DNA from: Gambelia wislizenii
Taxonomy: Eukaryota; Chordata; Lepidosauria; Squamata; Crotaphytidae
Assembly: GCA_030847615.1 (NCBI GenBank)
Contig: JAUMIR010000004.1
Location: forward strand, 189,102,501 to 189,166,500
DNA length: 64,000 nucleotides
Direction: 5' to 3'
Position 1 is the first letter of the stretch, and every line of letters begins with the position of its first letter. A program made the translations under genes and the position numbers. The notes beneath the pieces are model-generated. The model searched no databases. It was not told where the DNA came from and saw nothing but the letters and a program-made list of their open reading frames with translations. Positions 1 to 8,944 of the stretch are shown here, in pieces.

Positions 1-181
1 ATTCTCCTAATAAAATGAATGATGTGATTGGGCTTTTATGGAAAAGATTCAGTTTAAACAGAAACATGCCGTATTCTATTGACTTCCTAAGATTGGTTAT
101 TTCATATTAGCTATAGGAAGTGAGCTGCTCACACATTATGGAGATAAAAGAAAACAATGTTGAGCAGATAAGAGCTCAGAT

Positions 182-206
182 GGTATGTATGTATGTATGT
201 ATGTAT
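182..206. repeat. (ATGT)n microsatellite
   Basis: About six uninterrupted copies of a tetranucleotide. It is a simple repeat with no associated gene visible. Confidence 0.9.
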
Positions 207-1200
207 AAATAAGTATACATGCTCTCCCACACATATCAGAGAAAAAAACTCTCACAGACACATCCCACACACCTCTCCAAAACAGAGGCCAGGGGCCACT
301 TTTTTGCATAGCTTTTAGCACTGTAGTGGGCATTTTTTTCATTGCTTACTCTGTTTTTCTACATTGCTGTTGCCACTTCACTTGCTCCCCTAAGATAAGG
401 AACATGTCAAGGTAAATAAAAATTCAGCCAAGGCAAGTGGCAATTGCTCCTCTTTTCCCCTTTTCCTGTCACTGGTCACTTGCTTTGAAAGCACAGGCGA
501 GTAGACAGTGCTACCTGGATGGAGGAGCAGGGTCGTGATGCCTCAGTTTGGCTGTAGGTGCCCCCTCCTTGTTTCATGCCTTCCAATATTTCAGAAATGA
601 AAACTGGGACATTTGTGGCCAATCAACACCAGAGTATGGTCAAGATGGCAAAAGTTAGTAATGAGGTAGAACAGGCAAGTTAGGAAAGGTTGCAGCAGTC
701 AGTCAAGATTCCACCCCTCCTCTGCTCCCCTCTTCCCCTACTGAGTTAATTGAGTGTAAACTGCTCATGCCCTTTGAATTCAGTCTGCAGCAATGGAAGT
801 AAATTGAGGGCAAAGAGGGAGGAGAAGAGAGAAACTGGGTCATTTTAAAAGCAGCTGGAAAAGTGAGACAACAGAAGACTAATTGGGGCGATCCCTGCCA
901 AACTGGGACAAATGGTGGGTATATTGTTTGTAGGTCATTGCATTTGTCCTAGGATGTCAGTTCTGACTTCTCTTTCTTTCTTCCTTTTTTTTTTTTTTTT
1001 TTTTTTTGCACCATAAAGATAATGGCTGATGTCTAAGCCATGAGACCTGAAGCCACACTTAAGTTCCTTCTGGAGACAAGCCAAGGCATGAGCTCATCCC
1101 ATGTGATGTGGAGCTTCCGATGTTACTCTAACTGTGTAGGAAGGTAATCCCTAGGTGCAAAAGCTACATGGGCCCAGCATTATACAGGTGACAGATTGAG
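207..1200. other. Unannotated stretch with a poly-T run
   Basis: No coding region or classifiable repeat was recognised. A 23-base T run lies at 985-1007 and could be the tail of an old minus-strand retrocopy, but no body could be identified beside it. Confidence 0.5.
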
Positions 1201-1407
1201 CCTGTCTACACTGCAGGGATACAGCACCTTGACACCACTGTATCCACTATAGTTCTATCCTATGAAATCCTGGTATTTGTAGTTTGGTGAGTTCTCTGGT
1301 AGAAAAAGCTAAATACCTCAAAAAACTATGAAAACCAGGATTCCATGGGATAGAAATATGATAGATAAAGTAGTATCAAGCTGCTGTATTTCTGCGGTGT
1401 AAACAGG
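1201..1407. mobile_element. Palindromic MITE, 'TTTGTAGTTT' family, copy 1
   Basis: The two ends are imperfect inverted repeats: CCTGTCTACACTGCAGG at the left and its diverged complement at the right. The centre has the family signature, a 'tggtatttgtagtttggtg' block answered by its complement 'aaaccaggattccatgg'. Eight copies with this structure occur in the window (also near 4.2, 38.0, 41.5, 55.1, 56.2, 56.5 and 57.4 kb). No transposase is encoded, so it is a non-autonomous DNA element. The superfamily is not determinable from the ends seen here. Confidence 0.75.
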
Positions 1408-1562
1408 CCCTGAGATGTCTCTATTGGAAAGGTTGTCTGTTACAAAATCCAGTGCCCCACCTCAGATTTGCTGTCTGATTGACAGGTAGTGAAATAGGGG
1501 ACTTTTTTTTCGATGTGATATTCCAGGAACACAGTTATTGCTTTCACCTGGGCAGCATTGGT

Positions 1563-1565
<3 letters not shown>

Positions 1566-1609
<44 letters not shown>
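1566..1609. repeat. Compound (CT)n(CA)n microsatellite
   Basis: A run of CT dinucleotides passes directly into a run of CA dinucleotides. Short reading frames on both strands here translate into Ser/Leu and Thr/His repeats and are not genes. Confidence 0.95.
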
Positions 1610-2060
1610 TTATATTTTCTTCTCAAACTTTTTGTCACTGTCCCAGCAGAACTCACAGTAGCTGCTGGCTAGTAGCCATTATTCTCTCTCAAAATGTTCC
1701 TCAGATGACACTGTCCCACCATTCAATGGCGAGTTGCTTCCAGCAGCAGATGGTAACCAAGTGACTGCTGTCATTATTACACATGGCACCAAAACAGTAC
1801 TTTAAATGGTATGTGTGTGGGGGGGGGGAGGGAGAGAATATTACAGATACTGCCCAGCTGCCAGTGGTAAACACCCCTCAGAGGTCTCCCAAAATACCTC
1901 TCCATTCTCTTTCCAGTCTTCCAGTCTCTATTCCTAGGGACTTCTTCTGTTAGCTTGAGGGGGAAACATGTCAGAAACTCAGCCCAATTGACAAGTGCTG
2001 AAACTGAGGTGTTGAGAAGAGATGCCAAAATTTTGATTGCAGTATTCAATCTATAAAGAA
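1610..2060. other. No feature recognised
   Basis: No gene or classifiable repeat was seen. A run of ten G at about 1819-1828 is the only low-complexity feature. Confidence 0.5.
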
Positions 2061-2339
2061 GCCCTGGTGGCGCAGTGGTTAAATGCCAGTACTGCAAGTC
2101 ACCATGTTGCAAGTTGGATTCCAGAGGGCTCCAAGATTCACTCAGCCTTCCATCCTTTTGTAGGTCAGTAAAACGAGTACCCAGCTTGTGGGGGCAATTA
2201 GCTAACACACATTGGAAACTGCTTCATGCAGTGTAGATGTGTAAATTGCTATTGCTTAAAACAATTTGTAAGCAGCTCTGATAGCCTTGTGGCTGAAGAG
2301 CGGGATATAAATAAATAAGTAAATAAATAAATAAAATAA
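2061..2339 (+). mobile_element. tRNA-derived SINE (GCCCTGGTGGCGCAGTGG head)
   Basis: The head GCCCTGGTGGCGCAGTGGTT contains an A-box-like TGGCGCAGTGG at about 2067-2077, followed by a degenerate B box near 2110. The body includes 'aaaacgagtacccagc', and the element ends in GCGGGATATAAATAAATA and an AAATA tail (2312-2339). This architecture matches tRNA-headed SINEs common in squamates. A second, minus-strand copy lies at 37722-37926. Divergence in the B box suggests it is inactive. Confidence 0.85.
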
Positions 2340-4245
2340 ATATAACAATCCTTTAACATATTTAAGTCATCATTTCATGTTGCAATGCATCAAACAATCA
2401 TATCACAATCAAGTGATGGATCTGCATGTGTGCTCCTCCAAGAGTGTAGCTGTGGGGGTGGCAAAAGGAGGGCACTGACATTCCCAAAATAAGAATTCTG
2501 GCCCCCTAAATGATTTTTCCCCTTCAGTCCCCAGATTTATAGCATTGCAGTAACTTAAAACTTCAGTGGAGCATTTGGAATTACAGTTTAAGCTTCCAAA
2601 GAAAAGGGCAAGCAAAGTTACCAAGGGAATGCAAGCAGCAAATGGGAGAGCTCTCGTTGTGATCAGTTCTCAATGTCTCACCCTCAACAATGCTAGAAAT
2701 CTGGAGCAGTAAGGAAACATGGGGGGGGGCAGAGAATTCATATTTGGAGTGGCAATGCCCTAATTCCCTCCCCCCATAGCTACACCCCTGGCTCCTGCCC
2801 AGTTTATGTGCTTTGTTTCAAATGTGTTTTGTTGTCTTGTGTGGCATATATGTATAGGGAGGAGGCTATTATATAATGCTTTGACCTGATTCAGATATCC
2901 AAGCAACTGGTAGGGCTAATTGATCTGGTTATGCCTGTTCCCCTCCATTACGAAAAACAACAGAGTATCTGATGCTGGCATTCTACATAGAAATTTGTAC
3001 ATATGGCATCTTGCCTTAAGCAGTTTTCACTCTATAAAACAGGAATGGACATATCATGCAACTTGAGCTTTCTCAAGTAAGGTGTGATGCACTTTATTTT
3101 AGGTGTCAGAGGTTTGGGAGTATGCATACTCTCCTCTTCCATGCAAAGACTGCCAACTATCCAGATGGCCCTGTGACTCCAGGCTTTTGACTCAACAGTC
3201 ACTAAATAAATATAGGAAATAATGGGAGGAAATGTTTACAAACCTGGAAGTGAAAGAAAGATGATATGCTCCCAGAGGAACAGCATAATGTAAAATATGA
3301 TTCTCCATATGATCTCTGCATCTCTGCCACTTTAAAAACAACCAAACATAGCAATGCTACATCTGTAATGGATGTTAATTTTTTTTGTGCTTTGTTTGCT
3401 GTTTTGTAAAATAAAAATGATGCCTGCAGACCACAGGAAGGAAAAAATAAAGAAGACAAAAATATATACAGCTTTAATCCTGCTTGGGTTGGCAATCTGA
3501 AAAGCTCTAAATAATTTAACAAAAGATTTAACTTCTAACAGCCTGGAAATGACACATATAGAAGGAACCTTCAAACAGGTGAGAGAGAGCTTGTGGTGAA
3601 AAGTAAAAGGGAAAAATGTATTCAGTTTCATCCCTTTTGTCCCAAACAGGGCTTTATAGGCCCTTCTTCAAAACCAATCTCTGTCAAAACTAAGAAAATC
3701 CTCATCCTCATCATCCCCCCTTATAAACATTGTTTTATATCAAATGTGGGTGCACCCATTGTTCCCACAACTGAAAATTCAAGCAACCTTGAGCTAAAGA
3801 CAGAGAGATGAGAGGGTTTCAGCCAAGAGACATCACTTGCCTTTCTTATCCCAATCCCACCCTAACACATTTGAAATGAATAAAGATGGGCACAGTGCCA
3901 CATAATAGTTCTGGCTCTCACAGCTTCCTCTGTGCAGTTCTGAGGGGCCCAGAGATTTGCCTCGCTGGATCAGAAAATGTCCTTCTAATTTCCAACACAG
4001 AAGGTGACCAGATGCTTCTGGAAGCTCATAAGCAAATTAGGGTTGTGATGGCGTGGACTCGTTTGGTTTGTACATAGCATCTGTTAATCAGAGATATATA
4101 TGGACATAGAGGTTTCACTCAGCTCACTTGGCTAACAGCTCTTGATAGGCTTCCTTCCTGCATGGAAGCCATTCTGAGAATGAAAGGCATGGTACAACTG
4201 TGCATCTGAATTAATGTCTCACTAGACATTGATATGCTCATCTGA
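2340..4245. other. No gene recognised
   Basis: About 1.9 kb without a convincing gene or classifiable element. Open frames here (for example around 3202-3631, minus) are short, overlapping and without recognisable domains. Confidence 0.5.
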
Positions 4246-4462
4246 GGTCCTTTCCCACTACATAGTTATAGCACTGTATTCCACTTTAACTGTCATGGCT
4301 GCATCCTATGGGATCCTGGGGTTTTCAATTTGAGGAGGCACTAGAGACCTCTAAATTCTAAATGCACCTCCCTAACCTGCAGATCCTATGATTCCAATAT
4401 GATGTTGTCATGGCAGTGAAAGTGGAATCATAGCACTATACCTCCATAATGGGAAGGAACCC
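4246..4462. mobile_element. Palindromic MITE, 'TTTGTAGTTT' family, copy 2
   Basis: The left end GGTCCTTTCCCACTACATAG pairs with a right end that reads GGGTTCCTTCCCATTATGGA on the opposite strand. Internally 'ttccactttaactgtcatgg' is answered by its complement. This belongs to the subgroup with a 'tatagcact' block inside the ends, shared with the copies at 56.45 and 57.45 kb. It is 217 bp, non-autonomous, with no coding capacity. Confidence 0.75.
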
Positions 4463-5050
4463 TGTGTTCCATTTAACTATTTAGGGGAACACTGTTGTGT
4501 ATCCTCATCCTGCAGTTTTGGACGGCTTGAAAGGAATTTTCCAGAGTTCCCACCTAACAACAGCAGGCTTGGAGGACAACTCAGAGCCAGGCAGCTCTAT
4601 GCAGAGCAGCACCAGTTGTTAATGTCAGGTGTTAGTGTGTACTGGGTGCCTCTTCAAAAGGTCAAGCTAGCCAAAAAAAAAAAAAGTAGCAAAGTATTTG
4701 TTCCTTCAGACATAAGAATAAAGGCACAGACACAGATTTGTGTCTAAGATAAACTTCTCTTTCCTTAGGCATAATGAAGAATATTTACAGATATATACAG
4801 CATTCAAGAGAAAACATCTTCACATATTGACATCTAAAACAGAACTGCTCAGTTCACCTCTATAGGACAAAATAAATACCCAGATCTGCAGAGTTCCTAG
4901 CACCTCCCCCAGTCAGCTCTGCACCACAGCTGAGAGCTCATCAGTACTGATACATTTCCTAGCTTTCTGCAAACTGCCACTAGCTCTCTCTCTGTTGTAC
5001 TCTGCAGACTGTTTGCTACATTCCAGCTCTTTACAGAAGAAATCTTCTGA
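4463..5050. other. No gene recognised; possible old LTR-like sequence
   Basis: No coding region was seen. The segment from about 4630 holds a polyadenylation-like AATAAAGG and starts near TGTTAG, which vaguely resembles a solo LTR. No second copy or target duplication was found, so this is only a weak possibility. Confidence 0.2.
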
Positions 5051-6211
5051 ATAATAATAATAATAATAATAATAATCTCTCTCTCTCTGGCTTTTCTTCA
5101 CAAACGAAGATCCAGGAAGGACTCATCCCGCGCTTACTGCAAGCACGCTGGTGACTAAAAAGGCCAATCCGAGATAAACAAGTCTGGTCGCAGAAAGCAC
5201 AGCAGAAGGTCTCCTTGGGCGATGTTTCCGTGTTGTGATTCTTTCTGCATTGTTGTTTCTCTTCAAGACTTGTTCAGCTTGAGTTCTCAAATAAGGCTGC
5301 AGCATTGTGGATAGTGCATCTCCATGCCTCCCGATGTGAGGCCAGGGCGGACCATTGTTGGTGATCAATTTGGCCAAGACTGAGATGTTGTTTCAGGGAG
5401 TGCTTGTATCACTTTTTTGGAGTGCCCCTCTTACGCTGACCCATGGCGAGTTCACCATAGAGTACTATTTTTGGGAGGCGATGGTCCTCCATCCTAGAAA
5501 CGTGCCCTGCCCAGTGCAGCTGTGTTCTCAATATCATGGCCTCAATGCTGGTGATCCCTGCTTGCTCAAGGACAGCAACATTCGTCACATAGTCAGTCCA
5601 GTGTATATTTAGGATTGTGCGTATACAGTGCTGATGAAAGCGTTCGAGGAGTCGTAAGTGGTGGCGATAGGTGACCCATGTTTCAGACCCATAAAGGAGA
5701 ATAGACAGTACAATGGCTCTATACACACTGATTTTTGTGCTTCGTCTCAGGTGTTTATTACTCCAGACTCTTTTGTAATGTCTTCCAAAGGTGCTATATG
5801 CCTTTGCTAATCTGTGATCGATCTCTTTGTCAATCTTGGCATCTGAGGAGATGATGCTTCCCAGGTAGGTGAACTGCTGAATGGACTTAAGCACAGATTT
5901 GCTGACGGCAATGTGGGGATGATGGTGTTCATCCTGTGGTGCAGGCTGGTAAAGAACTTCCATTTTCTTCAGGTTGACTTCCAGCCCAAACAGTTCTGCA
6001 GCTGTTGTGAAGCAGGATGTTAGGCACTGCAGAGCTGCTTCTGAGTGGGCAACAAGGGCAGCAGCAGCAGCGAAGAGCAGCTCACGAACTAGATAGTTTA
6101 GAGTCTTAGTGCGAGCCCTCAGACGGCTTAAGTTAAACAAGCTACCATCAATACGGTAATGTATATAGATGCTATCATCTTCTTCGAGCTCTGCCGTAGT
6201 CCTTTGGAGCT
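5051..6211 (-). mobile_element. RTE-like non-LTR retrotransposon, 3' half, copy 1
   Basis: 5'-truncated minus-strand LINE. It ends in CCAGAGAGAGAGAGATTATT followed by a (TTA)n tail at 5051-5076, the same terminus as copies 2 (28.35 kb) and 3 (40.2 kb). The upstream break at about 6211 falls inside the reverse transcriptase, where sequence shared with copy 2 stops. Clade assignment to RTE or a close relative rests on the protein style of the RT C-terminal half, which I recognise but cannot test here. Confidence 0.85.
5090..6210 (-). pseudogene. RT C-terminal half with zinc finger, inactive (copy 1)
   Basis: The frame at 5409-6140 encodes the palm end, thumb and connection region of a LINE reverse transcriptase, with recognisable YLGSIISSDAKIDKEIDHRL and LLYGSETWVTYRHHLRLLER blocks. 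The catalytic FADD box reads FAAA (6063-6074): both Asp codons GAT are GCT. A TGA at 5409-5411 replaces an Arg CGA that is intact in copy 2, and the rest of the protein continues past it to a C-terminal Cys/His finger. The copy is therefore dead twice over. Confidence 0.85.
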
Positions 6212-6327
6212 ATATAAAACATGGTGGATTATTACAAAGTCCTAGGTGAGGACAAGCATGCCTCACAAGAAGACATTAAAAAAGTGTAAGTATTAATCTT
6301 TAAAACTCTCAGGAGGATGGATAACAG

Positions 6328-6436
6328 TGGCTCTCCAGTTGTTTTTGGGCTGTAGCACCCATAATCCCTCACCACTGGCAACACAGTGACAGGTTTGTAG
6401 GTGAAAACCCATCTGGAGGGCCACATTTGCCCACCT
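6328..6436. mobile_element. Short palindromic MITE ('CTCCAG...CTGGAGGGCCAC')
   Basis: The left arm GTGGCTCTCCAGTTGTTTTT and the right arm ending CATCTGGAGGGCCAC are imperfect inverted repeats around a short centre. The trailing 'tttgcccacctc' is typical of hAT-type non-autonomous ends in vertebrates (established for such families; the assignment here is inference). A relative lies at 48230-48333. Confidence 0.6.
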
Positions 6437-6776
6437 CTACTTTAATTGGCAAGTTGTAGATAGTTATTCTTTAAGTTTATTTGAATGTATTTCAAGTCAC
6501 ATTAGAGAACTCCTGTGTCTCCTACTCACTTGATAAGGCAAGCATGATACAGGTAACCTGGACAGGGCACCTGGTGAAAGGGGTGGAATCATGATAGATC
6601 AGAGGAACTCCACCTCCCTTCTTCCACCCCAGACCCCACTTAGCCCACTGTTTCACAGAGAATTCTGTTGGTGGAGAGAGAAACTGCCCGTTTCATCCAG
6701 CCAGCTCTCAGTAATACATGCCAGGTAGGTATGCTCATCCACGATCAAGTCCTGGGCGACTGCTTTGTCGCTGACC
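6437..6776. other. No feature recognised
   Basis: No coding region, repeat family or RNA gene could be identified in this stretch. Confidence 0.45.
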
Positions 6777-7400
6777 AATAGTAATAGTAATAGTAATAGT
6801 AGTAGTAGTAGTAGTAGTAGTAGATTTATTTGTATCCTGCCTCTCCCATCAGGATCGGGGCAGCAGCATCATATAACAACAATCCAACATAATGTAAAAA
6901 CAACACAAATGTTAGAATGATGCATATGATAAAACAACACATATGTTACATTACATCATTAAAACATCTCTACAGTAGTGAATCAGTTAAGTTTTAAATA
7001 TAAAATACAGATATTAAAATACACTTAAAATAACAAATAAAAAAGACATAAAATGGGGAATAACAGTGACAAGGTGAAGAGTATCAAAGTAATGGCTGGG
7101 CATCTGATCTAATCTGGAAAGGCCTGCCGGAAGAGACCCATTTTAACAGCTTTCTTAAAAGCACACAAATAATCAAGGCACTAAATCTCCTCTGGCAAGC
7201 CATTTCACAGTCTGGGAGCTGTGGTGGAAAAGGTCCTCTGGGTGACCATGGCCAGCCTAGTTCTCATCACCTGAAGTAAATTTTCCCCAGAGGACCAAAG
7301 GGTATGGGGCAGATTGTGCAAGAGAAGGTGATCCTGTAGGTAGCCTGGCCCAATATCCTGACAGTTAACACATGTCAAGTTGACAATGGGGTAGATATGG
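6777..7400 (-). mobile_element. L2 LINE 3' end
   Basis: Read on the minus strand, the segment resembles the 3' end of squamate L2: a stretch rich in 'ggatcaccttctc', 'ctcccagactgtg' and 'ggcaggcctttcc', then an AT-rich 3' region, then GGCAGGATACAAATAAAT and a (CTA)n tail at 6777-6823. The C-terminal reading frame is heavily broken. The trinucleotide tail sits exactly at the 3' end, as expected for an L2-type terminal microsatellite. This is an old fragment. Confidence 0.6.
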
Positions 7401-7439
7401 AAAGAACCCCATTAAAATACATGCTGCTGTTTACATGAA

Positions 7440-7672
7440 GAGCCAGTATAGTGTAGTGGTTTGAGCATTAGACTACGACTCTTGTGACCAGGATTTGCAC
7501 ACCACTCAGCCATGGAAACCCACTGAGTGACCTTGGGCAAGTCACATTCTTTCAGCCTCAGAAGAAGGCAAAGGCAATCCCCTCTGAACAAATCTTGCCA
7601 AGAAAACCTCATGATAGGCTCACCTTAGGTCACCATAAGTTGAAAACAACATGAAGGCACACAGCAAAAACA
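7440..7672 (+). mobile_element. CORE-like tRNA SINE, copy 1
   Basis: Begins GAGCCAGTATAGTGTAGTGG, with an A-box-like TAGTGTAGTGGTTTG, a B-box region near 7490, and the central CCTTGGGCAAGTCAC block (about 7531-7545) that defines MIR/CORE-type SINEs. It ends with 'aaggcacacagcaaaaacaca'. Related copies are at 20.7, 23.3, 24.4, 43.9, 45.3 and 52.3 kb, so this is one of the most abundant SINE types in the window. Confidence 0.85.
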
Positions 7673-7938
7673 CATGAAGCATTATTTAAAAAACATGCAG
7701 TGATTACTTGTGTCGAGGTTTGCTGGGAGAGAAGGAGACAACAGAAGGACTGGAAAAAGCTATGACAAGAAGAAAATAATCCAGAATTAATTACAGGAAG
7801 ACTGTCTGAACTACTGAAAGGTAGGTAGAATGAAGCATTGGACATAGTCAAGCTGCTTAATAACAAAAATGGGAAATGCCATCTATCCCCACCTATATAT
7901 ATATATTCAGTATTGTAATTCCTTATCTCATAATAATA

Positions 7939-8167
7939 CACTTGTCCCTCTGTATCCATGGATTTGGTATCCATGGATTTAAGTATTCACAGCTGGAAAA
8001 TATTCTTTAAAAAAATCATAATCCAAAAAGCAAACCTTGATTTTGCCATCTTATACAAGGGACACCATTTTGCTATGCCATTGCATATAATGGGCTTGAG
8101 TATTCATGGATTTTGGTATCCATGGGGGTCCAGGAACCAAACCCCAGTGAATATGAAGGGACAACTG
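7939..8167. mobile_element. pogo/Tigger-like non-autonomous element with TA duplication
   Basis: Ends read TA-CACTTGTCCCTCTGTATCC at the left and GGGACAACTG-TA at the right, giving inverted ends of about 12 bp flanked by a TA on each side (7937-7938 and 8168-8169). Inside, 'tatccatggatt' motifs are mirrored by 'ggattttggtatccatggg'. TA target duplication and CAG-type ends are the established signature of Tc1/mariner-pogo elements. It has no transposase. Confidence 0.8.
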
Positions 8168-8189
8168 TACTAGCAATCCCTTGAACAGA

Positions 8190-8395
8190 GCCCATCAGGA
8201 CTGGGCCATAGCTTAATGGTGGAACTCATGGTCTGCATGCCAGAGGGTTGTTGGTCAGTCCCTGGTGTCTGCAGGTATGTCTGGGAGAGATGTTGGTTTG
8301 AAAACCTGAACAACCACTACCAGTGAGTGCAGACAACACTGAACTAGAGGGAACAATGGTCTGACTCCTTATAACACAGTTTCATATGTTCTATC
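8190..8395 (+). mobile_element. tRNA-derived SINE ('gggccatagcttaatgg' type)
   Basis: The head has a diverged A box (ATAGCTTAATGGTGGAACTC) and B-box-like GGTCAGTCCC at about 8253-8262. The body includes 'gagtgcagacaacactgaactag' and 'caatggtctgactcc' and ends 'agtttcatatgttc'. I recognise this as a squamate SINE whose consensus head is tRNA-like. It is a third SINE type, distinct from the 2.06-kb and 7.44-kb types. Confidence 0.75.
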
Positions 8396-8647
8396 TGTAT
8401 CTTTAGGTTAGGATCCAAGAAGGATACCACATCCTGCCATTTTGATCCCCTTGTTCTAGTCACAAGACACTTGTTGCCAGGCCACTGAACATACTTTAAT
8501 CATAAGGACATAGTAGAGCCCTCTTTGACATACTGAAGTGTTAAGTTAGTTCATTGTCTTTGGTTCAGTGACTATCTCTAAAACACTGGTGAACTCAACA
8601 GCTTCTGGAAACCTGACAACTCAGGTTTTAAATTACAGTGATGATCT

Positions 8648-8779
8648 GGATTCTTGGATCATGGGCTGTGGTTCCATGAGGGGGGACTTCTGGCAAGAGA
8701 TGGGGTGCATCTCACAACAGTTGGCAGAAATGTTTTTGCCAACAGTCTCAAGAATTTGATCAGAAGAGCTTTAAACTGA
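8648..8779 (+). pseudogene. CR1 ORF1 C-terminus, SGNH-esterase remnant
   Basis: The frame starting at 8648 translates to a block containing LLARDGVHLTTVGRNVF and ends RRALN at a TGA (8777-8779). The DGVHL motif matches the Asp-x-x-His catalytic block at the C-terminus of SGNH/GDSL hydrolases, and an esterase domain is an established part of CR1 ORF1. Only about 43 residues remain and the Ser/Gly-bearing N-terminal blocks are absent upstream. It is short and inactive. Confidence 0.7.
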
Positions 8780-8890
8780 GTCATATGGGAGAGGGAGACA
8801 GTATTCTGGAAGGCAAAAGGGCTGGAGAAAATAGTCAAACTGTCATAGAGGGAACAAGGCAAACAGCGCAAGGACCCAACAGTGGCAGGC

Positions 8891-8911
8891 AAAAAAAAAA
8901 AAAAAAAAAAA
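8891..8911 (+). repeat. Poly-A run inside CR1
   Basis: Twenty-one consecutive A within CR1 between the ORF1 remnant and the endonuclease start. It is probably slippage growth of a shorter A tract. Confidence 0.85.
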
Positions 8912-8944
8912 CTTGCACAGGCAGCAAGTAAAGGGAACACATGG

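Noticed and set aside
2061..2120. Possible tRNA genes from A- and B-box-like sequences (here, and in the SINEs at 7.4, 8.2, 24.4 and 45.3 kb)
   Set aside because: The boxes lie in SINE heads with no acceptor stem or cloverleaf and with diverged B boxes.
4630..4880. Possible solo LTR (TGTTAG start, AATAAAGG signal)
   Set aside because: No matching end, duplication or second copy could be found in the window, so it is mentioned only as a weak possibility.
4913..5101. Short minus-strand frame with a run of Tyr residues
   Set aside because: The Tyr run is the TAA/TTA microsatellite tail of the RTE-like element read in one frame.
5123..5377. 84-codon frame repeated at 28393 and 39894
   Set aside because: It is an alternative frame through the RTE-like RT C-terminus. 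Its recurrence simply reflects the three copies of that element; the real frame carries the Cys/His finger.
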